Shown piece by piece: positions 1-8,846 of a stretch of DNA of 20,471 nt. A model generated the notes under the pieces. The model saw only the letters and a program-made list of their open reading frames with translations, did not search any database and was not told where the DNA came from. Position 1 is the stretch's first letter; each line of letters begins with the position of its first letter. Both the position numbers and the translations under genes were made by a program. Source of the DNA: Avidehalobacter sp964569265 (GTDB lineage: Bacteria; Bacillota; Dehalobacteriia; UBA4068; UBA4997); NCBI GenBank assembly GCA_964569265.1, contig CAZMTO010000028.1, positions 1-20,471 of the forward strand, given 5' to 3'.

Positions 1-57
1 GGAGCCTGACGACAAAGTAGATGCGCCGCTATTGTCCCTTCTGGGGTCAATTCCGGT
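1..57 (-). repeat. Modular 3'-end repeat, constant tail (copy beside mutS2)
   Basis: Read on the minus strand, this begins one base after the mutS2 stop codon with ACCGGAATTGAC and continues through AATAGCGGCGCATC to the window edge. It matches the copies ending at 12525, 13522 and 13740. It differs by an inserted CCCAGAAGGG-type segment, a variant also seen at 13641-13652. The hairpin head that follows the tail in the other copies would lie outside the window. No coding potential is claimed. Confidence 0.85.
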
Positions 58-2472
58 CTATTTAAGGTTGACTATAGTAGCCCCTATCCCCCCCTCATTA
101 AACGGGGCACTTTCAATGCTCTTAACCAAACGATGGTTCTTTAAATAGGGCAACACGCCCTGTTTAAGCGCGCCGGTGCCGCGCCCGTGTATAACCCGCA
201 CCTGATGCAGGTTGGCCAAAAACGCATCGTCCAGATATTTATCAAGCTCGTATATGGCTTCGTCCACCGTCATACCGTGCAGGTCAATTTCCATACTTAT
301 GCTGCGGGATTTATTTTGCACCAGTTGACGCGTATAAACCGTGCGTTCGCGCTTTTGCTGCTGTTTGTCAATACGCAGGTCGGCCAGCTTAACCTTTACC
401 TTCATTACGCCTATCTGCACGGTAAGCTCACCTTTATCATCGGGCAGGCTGGCCACTATGCCGCTTTGGCGCAGCTTGGGTATGTCAACGCTCTGGCCTA
501 CTTCCACCTTGGTCAGCGCTTCGCCTTTATACTGCTTTTGCGGCAAATCGGCCTGCAATCTGTCTTGCAGCTTTTGCATTTTACTGCGTGCCGACTGAAC
601 TTCCTTGCCCTGCACACCGGCGGTTTTCAGCTCCTGCTTCATCTGCTGATACAGAGCTTCGGCTTCACGGCGGCTTTCCTTAACAATTTCGGCTGCCTGC
701 AAACGTGCCTTGGTAATTATCTCGGCTTCCTTATTCGCCAGCTCAATTTCCTGATTTTTTAACACACGCTGCTGTTCCACCACCTGCGCCAAGCGCAGGT
801 CGGCTTCGCGGCTGGCCTGTTCGGCTTGCAGGCGGTTTTCCTCCAGACCACTTATAAGGTCGGCCACCTGCTGTTCATCAGCCGTTAAAAAGCTGTTGGC
901 GCGGTTAATAACCCCGGCATCAAGCCCCAGCTTTTCCGCAATCAAAAAGGCGTTACTTTTGCCGGGTATGCCCATAAGCAGGCGATACGTCGGCCTTAGG
1001 GTTTCTACATTAAATTCTACGCTGGCGTTAATGTAGCCGTTTTTGTTGTACGCAAAGCTTTTAAGCTCGCTGTAATGCGTGGTGGCCAAAACCTTGGCGT
1101 TTATGCCGTGCAAATGCTCCAAAATACTCATCGCCAGCGCCGCACCCTCCGTCGGGTCGGTGCCGGAACCTAACTCGTCTAACAGCACCAGAGAATTTTC
1201 GTCAACCGATGACAGTATTTGCACAATATTGCCCATATGCGCCGAAAACGTACTCAAGCTCTGTTCTATGCTCTGCTCGTCGCCAATGTCCGCAAATATG
1301 CGGCTGTAAAAGCAAATGGTCGAGCCCTCATCAGCCGGTATCTGCAAGCCGGAAAACGCCATAAGCGCCAGCAAACCCACAGTTTTTAAGGCCACCGTTT
1401 TGCCGCCGGTGTTAGGCCCGGTTATAACCATAACACGCAGTTTGGGCTCCAATTTCAGATCTATCGGCACTACAGTATCGGCACTTATCAGCGGGTGGCG
1501 CGCCGCCTTTAGCTGAATAAGCCCGGCACTGTTAAGCGTGCAGGGGTTGGCCTTCATATCGTAAGCCAGGCGGGCCTTACAAAAAGCAAAATCTAACCGC
1601 GCCAAACCCCACATCGTATGCTCGAGTTCCTCGCGGTTACCGGCAGCCACCGCCGAAAGTGCCCGCAGCACCGCGTTAATTTCGTCATCTTCTTCAATAT
1701 GCAAACGCGCCAGCTCGTTGTTAGCCTGCATAACAGCCAGCGGCTCCACAAACAACGTAGCGCCGCTGCTGCTTACATCGTGTACCGCACCGGCCACACT
1801 GCCGCGGTATTCCTGCTTTACCGGCACCACAAAGCGCCCGGCCCTGAGCGTTACAATAGGCTCCTGCAAAAATTTTGCTGTATTAGGGTTTTTTACAAAA
1901 TTATCCAGTTTTTCCTGAATTTGCCGTTCATACATCCTTATACGGTGACGAATGTTCGCCAGTCGGTCGCTGGCCGTATCGGCAATTTGCCCATCGGGAG
2001 CAATGGCCTTATCTACGGCGTTTTCCAGCGTTTTAAACACGCCCAGCCGCTTAGCCTGTTCGGATAACTGCGGAAAATGCCCCTTTATGTGCGAAAAAAA
2101 GTCTTTAGTCTGCCGCGATGCCCGACAATCGTCTGCCAAAGCCAAAAGCTGTTCGGCATTAAGCACACCGCCAAGCTCCAGCAAACGCAACCCCTCGCGA
2201 ATATCCCGGCAGGGCCCCAGCGCAAACAAAGGGTGCAGGCGCAGCAGTTCCACCGCCTCGGCAGTTTCGTCTAAGGCACGGGCAGCATCGGCCGCCGTTT
2301 TTTTCGGTTTAAGTGCCAGCAAAAGCTCGCGGCTCGGCTCAAAGGCCGCGTAATCCGCCAAACGTGCCACTATTTTGGTAAATTCCAGCTTATCGCGGTA
2401 CTTGGCGGCGGCATCGGCTTCTGCTGCCAAAATATCCTGTATATTTTCGCCTTTTGCGTTATTATTCTTCAT
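58..2472 (-). CDS. mutS2: Endonuclease MutS2 / ribosome-rescue ATPase (RqcU)
   Basis: MutS2 family, about 804 residues. It is a cytoplasmic MutS-like ATPase with a C-terminal Smr domain. The family was first linked to suppression of recombination, and in Bacillus subtilis it also splits collided ribosomes. Visible motifs are Walker A GPNTGGKT near residue 350, Walker B LVLLDELGSGTDPTEG near 430, a charged, coiled-coil-like stretch from about 520 to 640, and an Smr domain over the last ~75 residues with DLHG and HGRGTGAL. I chose the ATG at 2472 (MKNNNAKG) because GGTGAT lies just upstream; an in-frame ATG at 2511 would add 13 unconserved residues. The gene is the last of the pheS-pheT-U32-mutS2 run. 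Its stop codon is followed at once by a repeat tail. Family assignment is secure; the physiological role in this organism is inferred. Confidence 0.95.
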   Translation of the reverse strand: MKNNNAKGENIQDILAAEADAAAKYRDKLEFTKIVARLADYAAFEPSRELLLALKPKKTAADAARALDETAEAVELLRLHPLFALGPCRDIREGLRLLELGGVLNAEQLLALADDCRASRQTKDFFSHIKGHFPQLSEQAKRLGVFKTLENAVDKAIAPDGQIADTASDRLANIRHRIRMYERQIQEKLDNFVKNPNTAKFLQEPIVTLRAGRFVVPVKQEYRGSVAGAVHDVSSSGATLFVEPLAVMQANNELARLHIEEDDEINAVLRALSAVAAGNREELEHTMWGLARLDFAFCKARLAYDMKANPCTLNSAGLIQLKAARHPLISADTVVPIDLKLEPKLRVMVITGPNTGGKTVALKTVGLLALMAFSGLQIPADEGSTICFYSRIFADIGDEQSIEQSLSTFSAHMGNIVQILSSVDENSLVLLDELGSGTDPTEGAALAMSILEHLHGINAKVLATTHYSELKSFAYNKNGYINASVEFNVETLRPTYRLLMGIPGKSNAFLIAEKLGLDAGVINRANSFLTADEQQVADLISGLEENRLQAEQASREADLRLAQVVEQQRVLKNQEIELANKEAEIITKARLQAAEIVKESRREAEALYQQMKQELKTAGVQGKEVQSARSKMQKLQDRLQADLPQKQYKGEALTKVEVGQSVDIPKLRQSGIVASLPDDKGELTVQIGVMKVKVKLADLRIDKQQQKRERTVYTRQLVQNKSRSISMEIDLHGMTVDEAIYELDKYLDDAFLANLHQVRVIHGRGTGALKQGVLPYLKNHRLVKSIESAPFNEGGIGATIVNLK

Positions 2473-2521
2473 AATATCACCGTTATATAACCGTTTATCA
2501 CATAATATCACATAATTTAAC

Positions 2522-4930
2522 TTATTCTACCCCGCGGAAGTAATGCCCCTTGGTAAGCCCGCCCAACGCCAGCTTAGCCAGCTCATCCCGCGCGCTGTCG
2601 CTGCCGCAGCCCTCTATAGCATCGGCAAATATGCCCACAATTTTGGCCACATTTTGCGGCGAATAATGCAGCAAATCCAAACGCAGGGCCGCGTGCTGCT
2701 TGGCCAAAGCCGCTGCTTCGGCCACCAGACACAGCTGATGCCCGTTATAAATATGGCTGCGGCAAAATTCGTCCGTATAAACCGGAAAGCTGTAGCCTTT
2801 TTCATCACGCAGCTTAAAGCTGCCGCCACGGCACGCCCCGGCGCAGGCGTTTTCGGCTGTTTTAGCCCCCACAACCGCACCAATGGGGCAATGTCGGCTT
2901 ATCATCAGCTCCAGGTTACCAAAAACCTGTACCTCGGTAGGCACACTGCCGGCCACCGCCGCCAACTGCCCGCTGTTTAGCTCCCGTGACAGAGCCACAC
3001 GCGCCGCACCCAGCCCGACAAAACGGTAAGCCGCCGCCGCATTAAAGCAGTTAAGCCCAAAATCGGCCAGCCAACTGCCCCACCCGGCCTGCTGCATCAG
3101 CTTTACGGCCCACAGGTTGTTGGCCAGCACCCCGGCAAAGCCCGCCGCACGGTATTGCTGCAAACGCTTCTGCCAAAGCGGCAGCTCGCGCTCTAAAGCA
3201 ATGGTGGGCAACTGCGCATACACCGGCACACCAACTGCCGCCAAACGCGCCAAATCATCGGCAGTGGGCTGCTTTTGCCAACGCCCGCCGCTTGCCTGCC
3301 AGTAAACCACATCGGCACCGGCAGCCACAGCAGCTTCGGCCGCAGCACAGGTATCCACCAGAGCAGCCAGCAGTGCCCTGCCCTTGGGCGCAACACTGCG
3401 CTGCTTTTTAGCCGTGCCGTGCTGCACCGCTTTTAACATCGGCCGATACCAATTTTGCAGCATTTTATCCTCTAACGCCGCCACAGCATCACGCCGCAGA
3501 TTATTAAGCACGCTGGCCGGCAGCATAATACCTTCGTCCATATCAACGGCAAGGTCAGCCAAATACCAACCGCTGCCGCCCAACCGCCCAAGCTGCTTTT
3601 GCAGCAACGTCATATCCGCCGGGCGATTATTAGCCTGCGGCACGGTATAATCAGCCACAGCCTGCACTGTATAGCTGCCGTATGCCGCTGTCAGGGTGGG
3701 CTGCTGCCCCAAATGCGCCGTAAAACGCAGATTAAGCGGCAAATTATCCTGCGCCGCAACATATTCCGGCGGCAGCAGCATAGTGCTGTCCAGCGTTTTA
3801 AACACCCTGTCGCCCACACGACAATTTTGCGGTTCTATCGGCAAATTTTGCAGGGGTATTATCGCTTCATCGGCTGTTATTTGCGCTGTAGGCGGCACGG
3901 TAAAGCCCCGACGCCCGCCGCGTGTCACCCAAATTTCCAGCCCGTCACCGGGCAGCAGGGGGGCGTCCAGCTTTAAAGTAAGCTCCTGCGGCGTAATTTT
4001 GGCAATGCGCCCCAGCTTTACCCCACGGTTATTGGGCCGCTCGTAGCTCATCATATCCGCGCCCGGCTCATCGGTTAAATAGGCCGTTGTAAAGCCGCGG
4101 TTAAACGCCTGCCACAGCGACCGCCGGTTATAAGGCTTGCCTGCTGCCGCCGCCGCATAGGCCGCGGTTACCGCCGCCACATATTCCGGGCGCTTCATAC
4201 GTCCTTCCAGCTTCAGCGATGCCACACCGGCTGCTGTCAGCTCCGGCAGGTTTTCTATCGTGTTTAAATCCTTAGGAGAAAGCAAATGCCCGCTGCCCAG
4301 CACTTTGCCGTCGGCGGTTTGCAATTCATATTTAAGGCGGCACGGCTGCGCGCAACGCCCACGGTTACCGCTGCGGCCACCCACCATAGAGCTGAACAGA
4401 CATTGGCCGGAAAAGCAAATGCACAGCGCACCGTGGGCAAACACCTCTACCTGCTGGCACGTAGCAGCACAAATAGCTTTAATATCCGCAAGGCTTACTT
4501 CCCGCGCCAAAATAACCCGTTCAAAGCCAAACTGTTCGGCGCATTGCACACCGGCCGTATTATGCAGCGTCATCTGCGTGCTGGCGTTTAGGGTAATTTG
4601 CGGATACCTGCGGCCCAGCTCGGCCACCAGCCCCATATCCTGCACTATCAAAGCATCGGCACCGGCGGCATACACTGCGGCGCAAAATTCCAGCGCCTGC
4701 GGCAGCTCGTCATCATTAAGCAGGGTGTTTACAGCCACATACACCTTAACGCCCCGCAAATGTGCATAACGCATAAGCACGGTCAAATCATCAACCGAAA
4801 AATTAGCCGCATAGGCACGGGCGCCAAAACGCTCCCCCGCCAGATAAATAGCATCGGCGCCACTGTGTACCGCAGCAAAAAAAGCCTCGCGGCTGCCGGC
4901 CGGCGCCAAAACCTCCGGTTTATCAGGCAC
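2522..4930 (-). CDS. U32-family protein with DUF3656-type region (RlhA-like)
   Basis: 802 residues, peptidase U32 superfamily. The closest well-studied relative by architecture is E. coli RlhA (YdcP), needed for hydroxylation of a 23S rRNA cytidine; despite the family name, protease activity is doubtful. The N-terminal barrel starts PEVLAPAGSREAFFAAVHSGAD. The family signature with a cysteine cluster lies near residues 165-200 (EVFAHGALCICFSGQC, then GNRGRCAQPC). A further Cys-rich segment near residues 700-740 (CAGACRGGS, DEFCRSH) could complete a metal or Fe-S site. The long middle and C-terminal region fits the DUF3656-containing members, which run to roughly 650-850 residues. The start is GTG at 4930 with GGAGGTG seven bases upstream. 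It lies 90 bp after pheT and about 50 bp before mutS2, so it is probably co-transcribed. Family is sure; exact substrate is inference. Confidence 0.88.
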   Translation of the reverse strand: MPDKPEVLAPAGSREAFFAAVHSGADAIYLAGERFGARAYAANFSVDDLTVLMRYAHLRGVKVYVAVNTLLNDDELPQALEFCAAVYAAGADALIVQDMGLVAELGRRYPQITLNASTQMTLHNTAGVQCAEQFGFERVILAREVSLADIKAICAATCQQVEVFAHGALCICFSGQCLFSSMVGGRSGNRGRCAQPCRLKYELQTADGKVLGSGHLLSPKDLNTIENLPELTAAGVASLKLEGRMKRPEYVAAVTAAYAAAAAGKPYNRRSLWQAFNRGFTTAYLTDEPGADMMSYERPNNRGVKLGRIAKITPQELTLKLDAPLLPGDGLEIWVTRGGRRGFTVPPTAQITADEAIIPLQNLPIEPQNCRVGDRVFKTLDSTMLLPPEYVAAQDNLPLNLRFTAHLGQQPTLTAAYGSYTVQAVADYTVPQANNRPADMTLLQKQLGRLGGSGWYLADLAVDMDEGIMLPASVLNNLRRDAVAALEDKMLQNWYRPMLKAVQHGTAKKQRSVAPKGRALLAALVDTCAAAEAAVAAGADVVYWQASGGRWQKQPTADDLARLAAVGVPVYAQLPTIALERELPLWQKRLQQYRAAGFAGVLANNLWAVKLMQQAGWGSWLADFGLNCFNAAAAYRFVGLGAARVALSRELNSGQLAAVAGSVPTEVQVFGNLELMISRHCPIGAVVGAKTAENACAGACRGGSFKLRDEKGYSFPVYTDEFCRSHIYNGHQLCLVAEAAALAKQHAALRLDLLHYSPQNVAKIVGIFADAIEGCGSDSARDELAKLALGGLTKGHYFRGVE

Positions 4931-5020
4931 GGCTGCACCTCCTTTTTCAGCAAAAAGGGCCGTTCGGCTGCATCTGCCGCCAAACCAGCCCCTTGCTGTT
5001 TTACAGATATTTGTAAGGCC

Positions 5021-7456
5021 CTACGAGCGAAGTTCGCCGCCCAAAGCCTTAATTTCGTTCAAAATGTTATCAAAAGCCTCGTTTACCTCATCTACCGTCA
5101 GCGTTCTGTCGGCACAGCGGAAGGTAAGGTTATACGCCAGACTGCGGCGGTTTTTGCCCAGCAGCGCGTTTTCATAAACGTCAAACAGGGCAACATCGGT
5201 TAAATACTTGCCGCCGGCCTGATAAATTGCAGCACTAAGGTCAGCAAAGCTTACCGATTTATCCAGCACCACAGCAATATCACGCACTGCCGCCGGGAAT
5301 TTGGGCAGCGGACGATACTGTTCTACACCGTTTACTGCGGCAAACAGCACCGTCAAGTCCAGCTCGGCCAGCATAGTACGCGGCTTAATATCATAGTTAG
5401 CCAGCACCTTGGGGTGAACTTCTCCCAAATAGCCGGCATACACACCGCCCACATACAGCGCCGCCGTGCGCCCGGGGTGCATAAAGCTAAGCTCGCCAAG
5501 CGGTGCAAAGCTAACGTCGGCAATTTTAAGCTTGGCCAGCAGCGCCTCGATTATACCCTTTAAGCGGAAGAAATCATATTCTACCGCCGGGGTTGCCCAG
5601 CCCTTACCGCTTTGCCCGCAGGCCAGCACCGCCAAACGGCTTTGCTCACGGGGCAGTTCTTCATCACCGTTGGGCAAAAAGGCCATACCCTGTTCAAACA
5701 GCAGCAAATCCTGATTGCGGCGGTTAAGGTTGCGTGCCGCCGTTTTAAGCATACCGGGCGCCAAAGTGGTGCGCATAATGCTCTGTTCCTCGTTAAGCGG
5801 GTTTAAAATTTTAATGGTATCGCGGCGGCTGTCGTCCTCCGGCAGTGCCAGGCGTTCCCATTCCTTAGGGCTGATAAACCCATAGTTGATTATCTCGTTG
5901 CCGCCAAAGGCCACCATAGCGTTCTTTACATCGTCAACAAAACGCTGCTCCGGGGTACGCATACCTTCGGTGGTAGCACCGGTGGGCAGGGTAGTCGGTA
6001 TTTTGTCAAAGCCCTGCAAGCGGGCAACTTCCTCTATCAGGTCTTCTTCTATCTCGATATCGCGGCGGTAGTTGGGGATGTCCACCAGATAACCGTCGGC
6101 AGTTTTTTCGATCGGGAATTTAAGCGATTTTATAGCACCGATAATTTCGTCCTCGGTAAAAGATGTACCCAAAACCGCATTTACCTTGGCCGGGCGCAGT
6201 TTTACGGTTATCGGCTTTTCCTCCCAGGCGGTGCAATCCAGCACACCGTCTACCGGGGTGCCGCCGCAAAGCTCGGCCAGCAACTGAATGGTACGGCGCG
6301 AAACATCGTCTAAAACAGCCGGGTTTACGCCCTTTTCATAGCGGCCGCTTGCCTCGGTCTGCAAGCCCAATGCCCGCGATGTACGGCGGATAGACACCAG
6401 ATCAAAGGCGGCAACCTCCAGCAGTACATTTTTGGTATTGGCGGTAATTTCGGTATTAAGGCCGCCCATAACGCCGGCAATACAAACCGCACGGTCATCG
6501 GCATCACAGATAAGCAGGTTTTCGCTGTTAAGCTTACGCTCCTGCTCGTCCAGCGTGGTCAGCACTTCACCTTCGTTGGCACGGCGCACAATAATACCGT
6601 GCCCACCCAGCGTATCATAATCAAAGGTATGCATCGGGCAGCCGTATTCCAGCATAACAAAGTTGCTCACGTCTACCACATTGTTGATGGAACGTACACC
6701 ACTGGCCCCCAAAAAGTGCTGCATCCAGTACGGAGAAGGTGCAATTTGCAGGTTTTCTATCATACGCGCCAGATAACGCGGACACAGCTTGTCGTCTTTT
6801 ACCTGCAAGGTTGCCAGGTCACTTATATTGCGCTTGCCGGGGGTATAAGCAATTTCCGGCAGGTGCAAATCGGTACCCAGCACCGCCGAAACCTCACGTG
6901 CCAAATTAACCACACTTTGGCAATCGTTGCGGTTGGGTGTTAAATCCAGCTCCAAAATCGGGTCATTAAGCCACAGCGCCTCAATACAATCGGTGCCGGG
7001 GGCAATGCTGTCATCCAATATCCAAATGCCGTATTCGTCGGTAAGTGCCGGCTGCACATTAAGTTCATCTTTAGAACACAGCATACCAAAGGATTCTACA
7101 CCGCGCAGCTTGGACTTTTTGATTTTACCGGCTGCCACACAGGCATTATGTACGGCTACCGGCACCACCTGCCCAACCTTTACGTTGGGTGCGCCGGTAA
7201 CAATTTGCAGCCAGCCGTTTTCGTTTAAAAAGTCCTTATAATCGGGGCCCATATCAAGCTGACAAACCACCAGCTTATCCGCATCGGGGTGGCGGTCTAT
7301 CTGCATAATACGCCCGGCAATAATATCAGAAAGATCCTTACCCGGATAATGCACCAGATCTACCGTTATACCGGCAAGCGTCAGTTTTTCGGCCAAGGCA
7401 TCGGCAGAAACATTTATGTCTACATAGCGTTTAAGCCACTGATAAGAAACTAACAT
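5021..7456 (-). CDS. pheT: Phenylalanine--tRNA ligase beta subunit
   Basis: 811 residues, the usual length for bacterial PheT. With PheS it forms the (alpha-beta)2 cytoplasmic enzyme that charges tRNA-Phe. Domains in order: an N-terminal EMAP-like tRNA-binding domain at about residues 40-150 (IIAGRIMQIDRHPDADKL, IVTGAPNVKVGQVVPVA); the B3/4 editing region at about 210-380 (ASGRYEKGVNP at its end); B5 at about 405-480 (NYRRDIEIEEDLIEEVARLQG); and a C-terminal FDX-ACB anticodon-binding domain over the last ~95 residues (FPAAVRDIAVVLD). The start ATG has GGAGGTG six bases upstream. It is 16 bp downstream of pheS, so the two subunits are translated from one message. In many Firmicutes a zapA-like gene follows pheT; only 90 non-coding bases lie here before the U32 gene. 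Confidence 0.98.
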   Translation of the reverse strand: MLVSYQWLKRYVDINVSADALAEKLTLAGITVDLVHYPGKDLSDIIAGRIMQIDRHPDADKLVVCQLDMGPDYKDFLNENGWLQIVTGAPNVKVGQVVPVAVHNACVAAGKIKKSKLRGVESFGMLCSKDELNVQPALTDEYGIWILDDSIAPGTDCIEALWLNDPILELDLTPNRNDCQSVVNLAREVSAVLGTDLHLPEIAYTPGKRNISDLATLQVKDDKLCPRYLARMIENLQIAPSPYWMQHFLGASGVRSINNVVDVSNFVMLEYGCPMHTFDYDTLGGHGIIVRRANEGEVLTTLDEQERKLNSENLLICDADDRAVCIAGVMGGLNTEITANTKNVLLEVAAFDLVSIRRTSRALGLQTEASGRYEKGVNPAVLDDVSRRTIQLLAELCGGTPVDGVLDCTAWEEKPITVKLRPAKVNAVLGTSFTEDEIIGAIKSLKFPIEKTADGYLVDIPNYRRDIEIEEDLIEEVARLQGFDKIPTTLPTGATTEGMRTPEQRFVDDVKNAMVAFGGNEIINYGFISPKEWERLALPEDDSRRDTIKILNPLNEEQSIMRTTLAPGMLKTAARNLNRRNQDLLLFEQGMAFLPNGDEELPREQSRLAVLACGQSGKGWATPAVEYDFFRLKGIIEALLAKLKIADVSFAPLGELSFMHPGRTAALYVGGVYAGYLGEVHPKVLANYDIKPRTMLAELDLTVLFAAVNGVEQYRPLPKFPAAVRDIAVVLDKSVSFADLSAAIYQAGGKYLTDVALFDVYENALLGKNRRSLAYNLTFRCADRTLTVDEVNEAFDNILNEIKALGGELRS

Positions 7457-7472
7457 AATTTACACCTCCGCC

Positions 7473-8492
7473 TTAAAACCGCTGTAAAAAGCGCACATCA
7501 TTTTCAAACATCACACGCAGGTCATCAATGCCGTATTTAAGCATAGCAATACGTTCTATGCCAAAACCAAAGGCAAAGCCGGTAACCTTTTCAGGGTCAT
7601 ACCCCGACATTTTAAGCACATTGGGGTGTACCATACCGGCACCCAAAATTTCTATCCAACCGGTGTGCTTGCAGGTACGGCAGCCCTTGCCGCCGCACAT
7701 ACACGAAATATCAACCTCTACACTGGGCTCGGTAAACGGAAAGAAGCTGGGGCGCAGACGAATCTCTCTGTCTTCACCGAACATTTGCTTGGCAAAGTTA
7801 AGCAGCGTGCCCTTTAAATCGGCCAGCGATATACCCTCATCTACAACCAAACCCTCTAACTGATGGAACATCGGAGAATGTGTTGCATCGTCATCGCGGC
7901 GGTAAACAGCACCGGGCGACACAATTTTTATCGGCACCTGCGGGCACATTTTGTCCATAGTACGGGCCTGTACCGGCGATGTCTGCGAACGCAGCAGGCG
8001 CTTGGCATCAATATAAAAGGAATCCTGCATATCACGCGCGGGATGATCCGGCGGCAGGTTAAGACGTTCAAAGTTATAATAGTCCAGCTCTATTTGCGGG
8101 CCTTCTACAATAGTGTAGCCCATACCCAAAAAGATGTCCTTTAAATCGTCTAACACCACCGTAAGCGGGTGTTTGCTGCCCTGCTTTATCGGTGCGCCCG
8201 GCAAGGTAACATCAAGTGTTTCGCTGTTAAGGCGGGCTTGCATAGCTTTATCGGCAATTTCCTGCTGGCGGCGGGCCAAATTGTCCTCTAAGGCACATCT
8301 AAGCTCGTTTACCAGTTGGCCGGCTTTGGGACGTTCTTCGGGCAGCAATTTACCCATAGACTTAGAAAGCTCCGAAATAGAGCCTTTTTTGCCCAAATAT
8401 TTTACTTTCAGATCACGCAGTTCATCAGCCGAAACAGCATTTTTCAGCTCCTGTTCCATAGCCTCGCGTATCTCGTTAATTTTATCCAGCAT
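7473..8492 (-). CDS. pheS: Phenylalanine--tRNA ligase alpha subunit
   Basis: 339 residues, full length for PheS. This is the catalytic class II synthetase subunit. It has an N-terminal coiled-coil arm (residues 1-90, rich in E/K/L) that contacts tRNA. Motif 2 is YRRDDDATHSPMFHQLEG (about residues 195-215). The substrate pocket segment is RPSFFPFTEPSVEVD, a Cys-containing loop reads CMCGGKGCRTCKHTGW, and motif 3 is GFGIERIAMLKYGIDDLR near the C-terminus. The start ATG is preceded by AGAGGTG. It heads pheS-pheT. The upstream region holds a strong hairpin terminator with a promoter overlapping it, but no T-box signature, so the usual Firmicutes T-box control of aminoacyl-tRNA synthetase genes is not seen here. 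Confidence 0.98.
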   Translation of the reverse strand: MLDKINEIREAMEQELKNAVSADELRDLKVKYLGKKGSISELSKSMGKLLPEERPKAGQLVNELRCALEDNLARRQQEIADKAMQARLNSETLDVTLPGAPIKQGSKHPLTVVLDDLKDIFLGMGYTIVEGPQIELDYYNFERLNLPPDHPARDMQDSFYIDAKRLLRSQTSPVQARTMDKMCPQVPIKIVSPGAVYRRDDDATHSPMFHQLEGLVVDEGISLADLKGTLLNFAKQMFGEDREIRLRPSFFPFTEPSVEVDISCMCGGKGCRTCKHTGWIEILGAGMVHPNVLKMSGYDPEKVTGFAFGFGIERIAMLKYGIDDLRVMFENDVRFLQRF

Positions 8493-8516
8493 ATTTTCAC
8501 CTCTTAGGGTCTGATT

Positions 8517-8545
8517 ATTATAAAAAAAGCATTTTTACCCCGCAA
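8517..8545 (-). promoter_or_regulatory. Predicted sigma-A promoter for pheS-pheT, overlapping a terminator
   Basis: On the minus strand TTGCGG (8540-8545) and TATAAT (8517-8522) are separated by exactly 17 bp. The -35 lies in the loop-side of the terminator hairpin at 8522-8569 and the spacer contains its 3' arm and T-tract. Transcripts would start about 15 bp ahead of the pheS ribosome-binding site. It is therefore a terminate-then-restart arrangement, unless the hairpin acts as an attenuator. Confidence 0.6.
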
Positions 8546-8569
8546 ACCTAAATTTCGGGATAAAAATGC
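8522..8569 (-). terminator. Intrinsic terminator between the YqzL-like gene and pheS
   Basis: A 14-bp stem with one mismatch (8529-8542 against 8556-8569) is followed on the minus strand by seven Ts. It ends the upstream small-gene transcript or attenuates read-through into pheS. No alternative antiterminator pairing was obvious to me. Confidence 0.85.
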
Positions 8570-8600
8570 CGGTGTATCATATATTTTTGCTGTTTAATAC

Positions 8601-8708
8601 CTATTGCTTTTGCCTAAGTGTGCAGTAACAAACATAAGCCGACAAAGATCCGGTTTCTTCAAACAGACGCCATACAGCAAGAGCAGTTAAATTTGCCCCC
8701 TCTTGCAT
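8601..8708 (-). CDS. Small YqzL-like protein
   Basis: A 35-residue reading frame, too short for most gene finders. ATG at 8708 is preceded by GAGGGTGAT at good spacing, and a promoter with 17-bp spacing lies at 8762-8790. TAG at 8601 is followed by a terminator, so the gene has its own complete transcription unit. The peptide reads MQEGANLTALAVWRLFEETG then SLSAYVCYCTLRQKQ. The pattern W-x2-F-x2-TGS-(hydrophobic)-x-AY-x2-Y-x-L matches the core of the YqzL family of very small Firmicutes proteins (about 45 residues, function unknown). In Bacillus yqzL sits near recO and era, so placement before pheS is different. It does not look like a phenylalanine leader peptide, since it has a single Phe. 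Existence of the gene is likely; the family call is by pattern memory. Confidence 0.6.
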   Translation of the reverse strand: MQEGANLTALAVWRLFEETGSLSAYVCYCTLRQKQ

Positions 8709-8761
8709 ACCAATCACCCTCTTTGCAACCTTATTAAGCCGCGCGCCCTTTGCTTAATCAA

Positions 8762-8790
8762 AGTATAACACGGCCTATAGTTGCCCGCAA
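8762..8790 (-). promoter_or_regulatory. Predicted promoter of the YqzL-like gene
   Basis: On the minus strand TTGCGG (8785-8790), a 17-bp spacer and TATACT (8762-8767). It lies between the RNA methyltransferase stop (8847) and the small gene start (8708), giving a leader of about 45 nt. It marks the break between the infC block and the phe block. Confidence 0.65.
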
Positions 8791-8846
8791 GAGCAAATGA
8801 TTGGCAATTTTGACTTGATTTGTCGGTATATGTCCGCCCGCAGTTT

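Noticed and set aside
4931..5020. A zapA-like gene or remnant between pheT and the U32 gene
   Set aside because: Only 90 bp, with no frame resembling ZapA.
8493..8846. T-box riboswitch upstream of pheS
   Set aside because: I looked for the T-box core sequence (GGGTGG-type) and specifier structure and found none; the region is explained by a small gene, a terminator and promoters.
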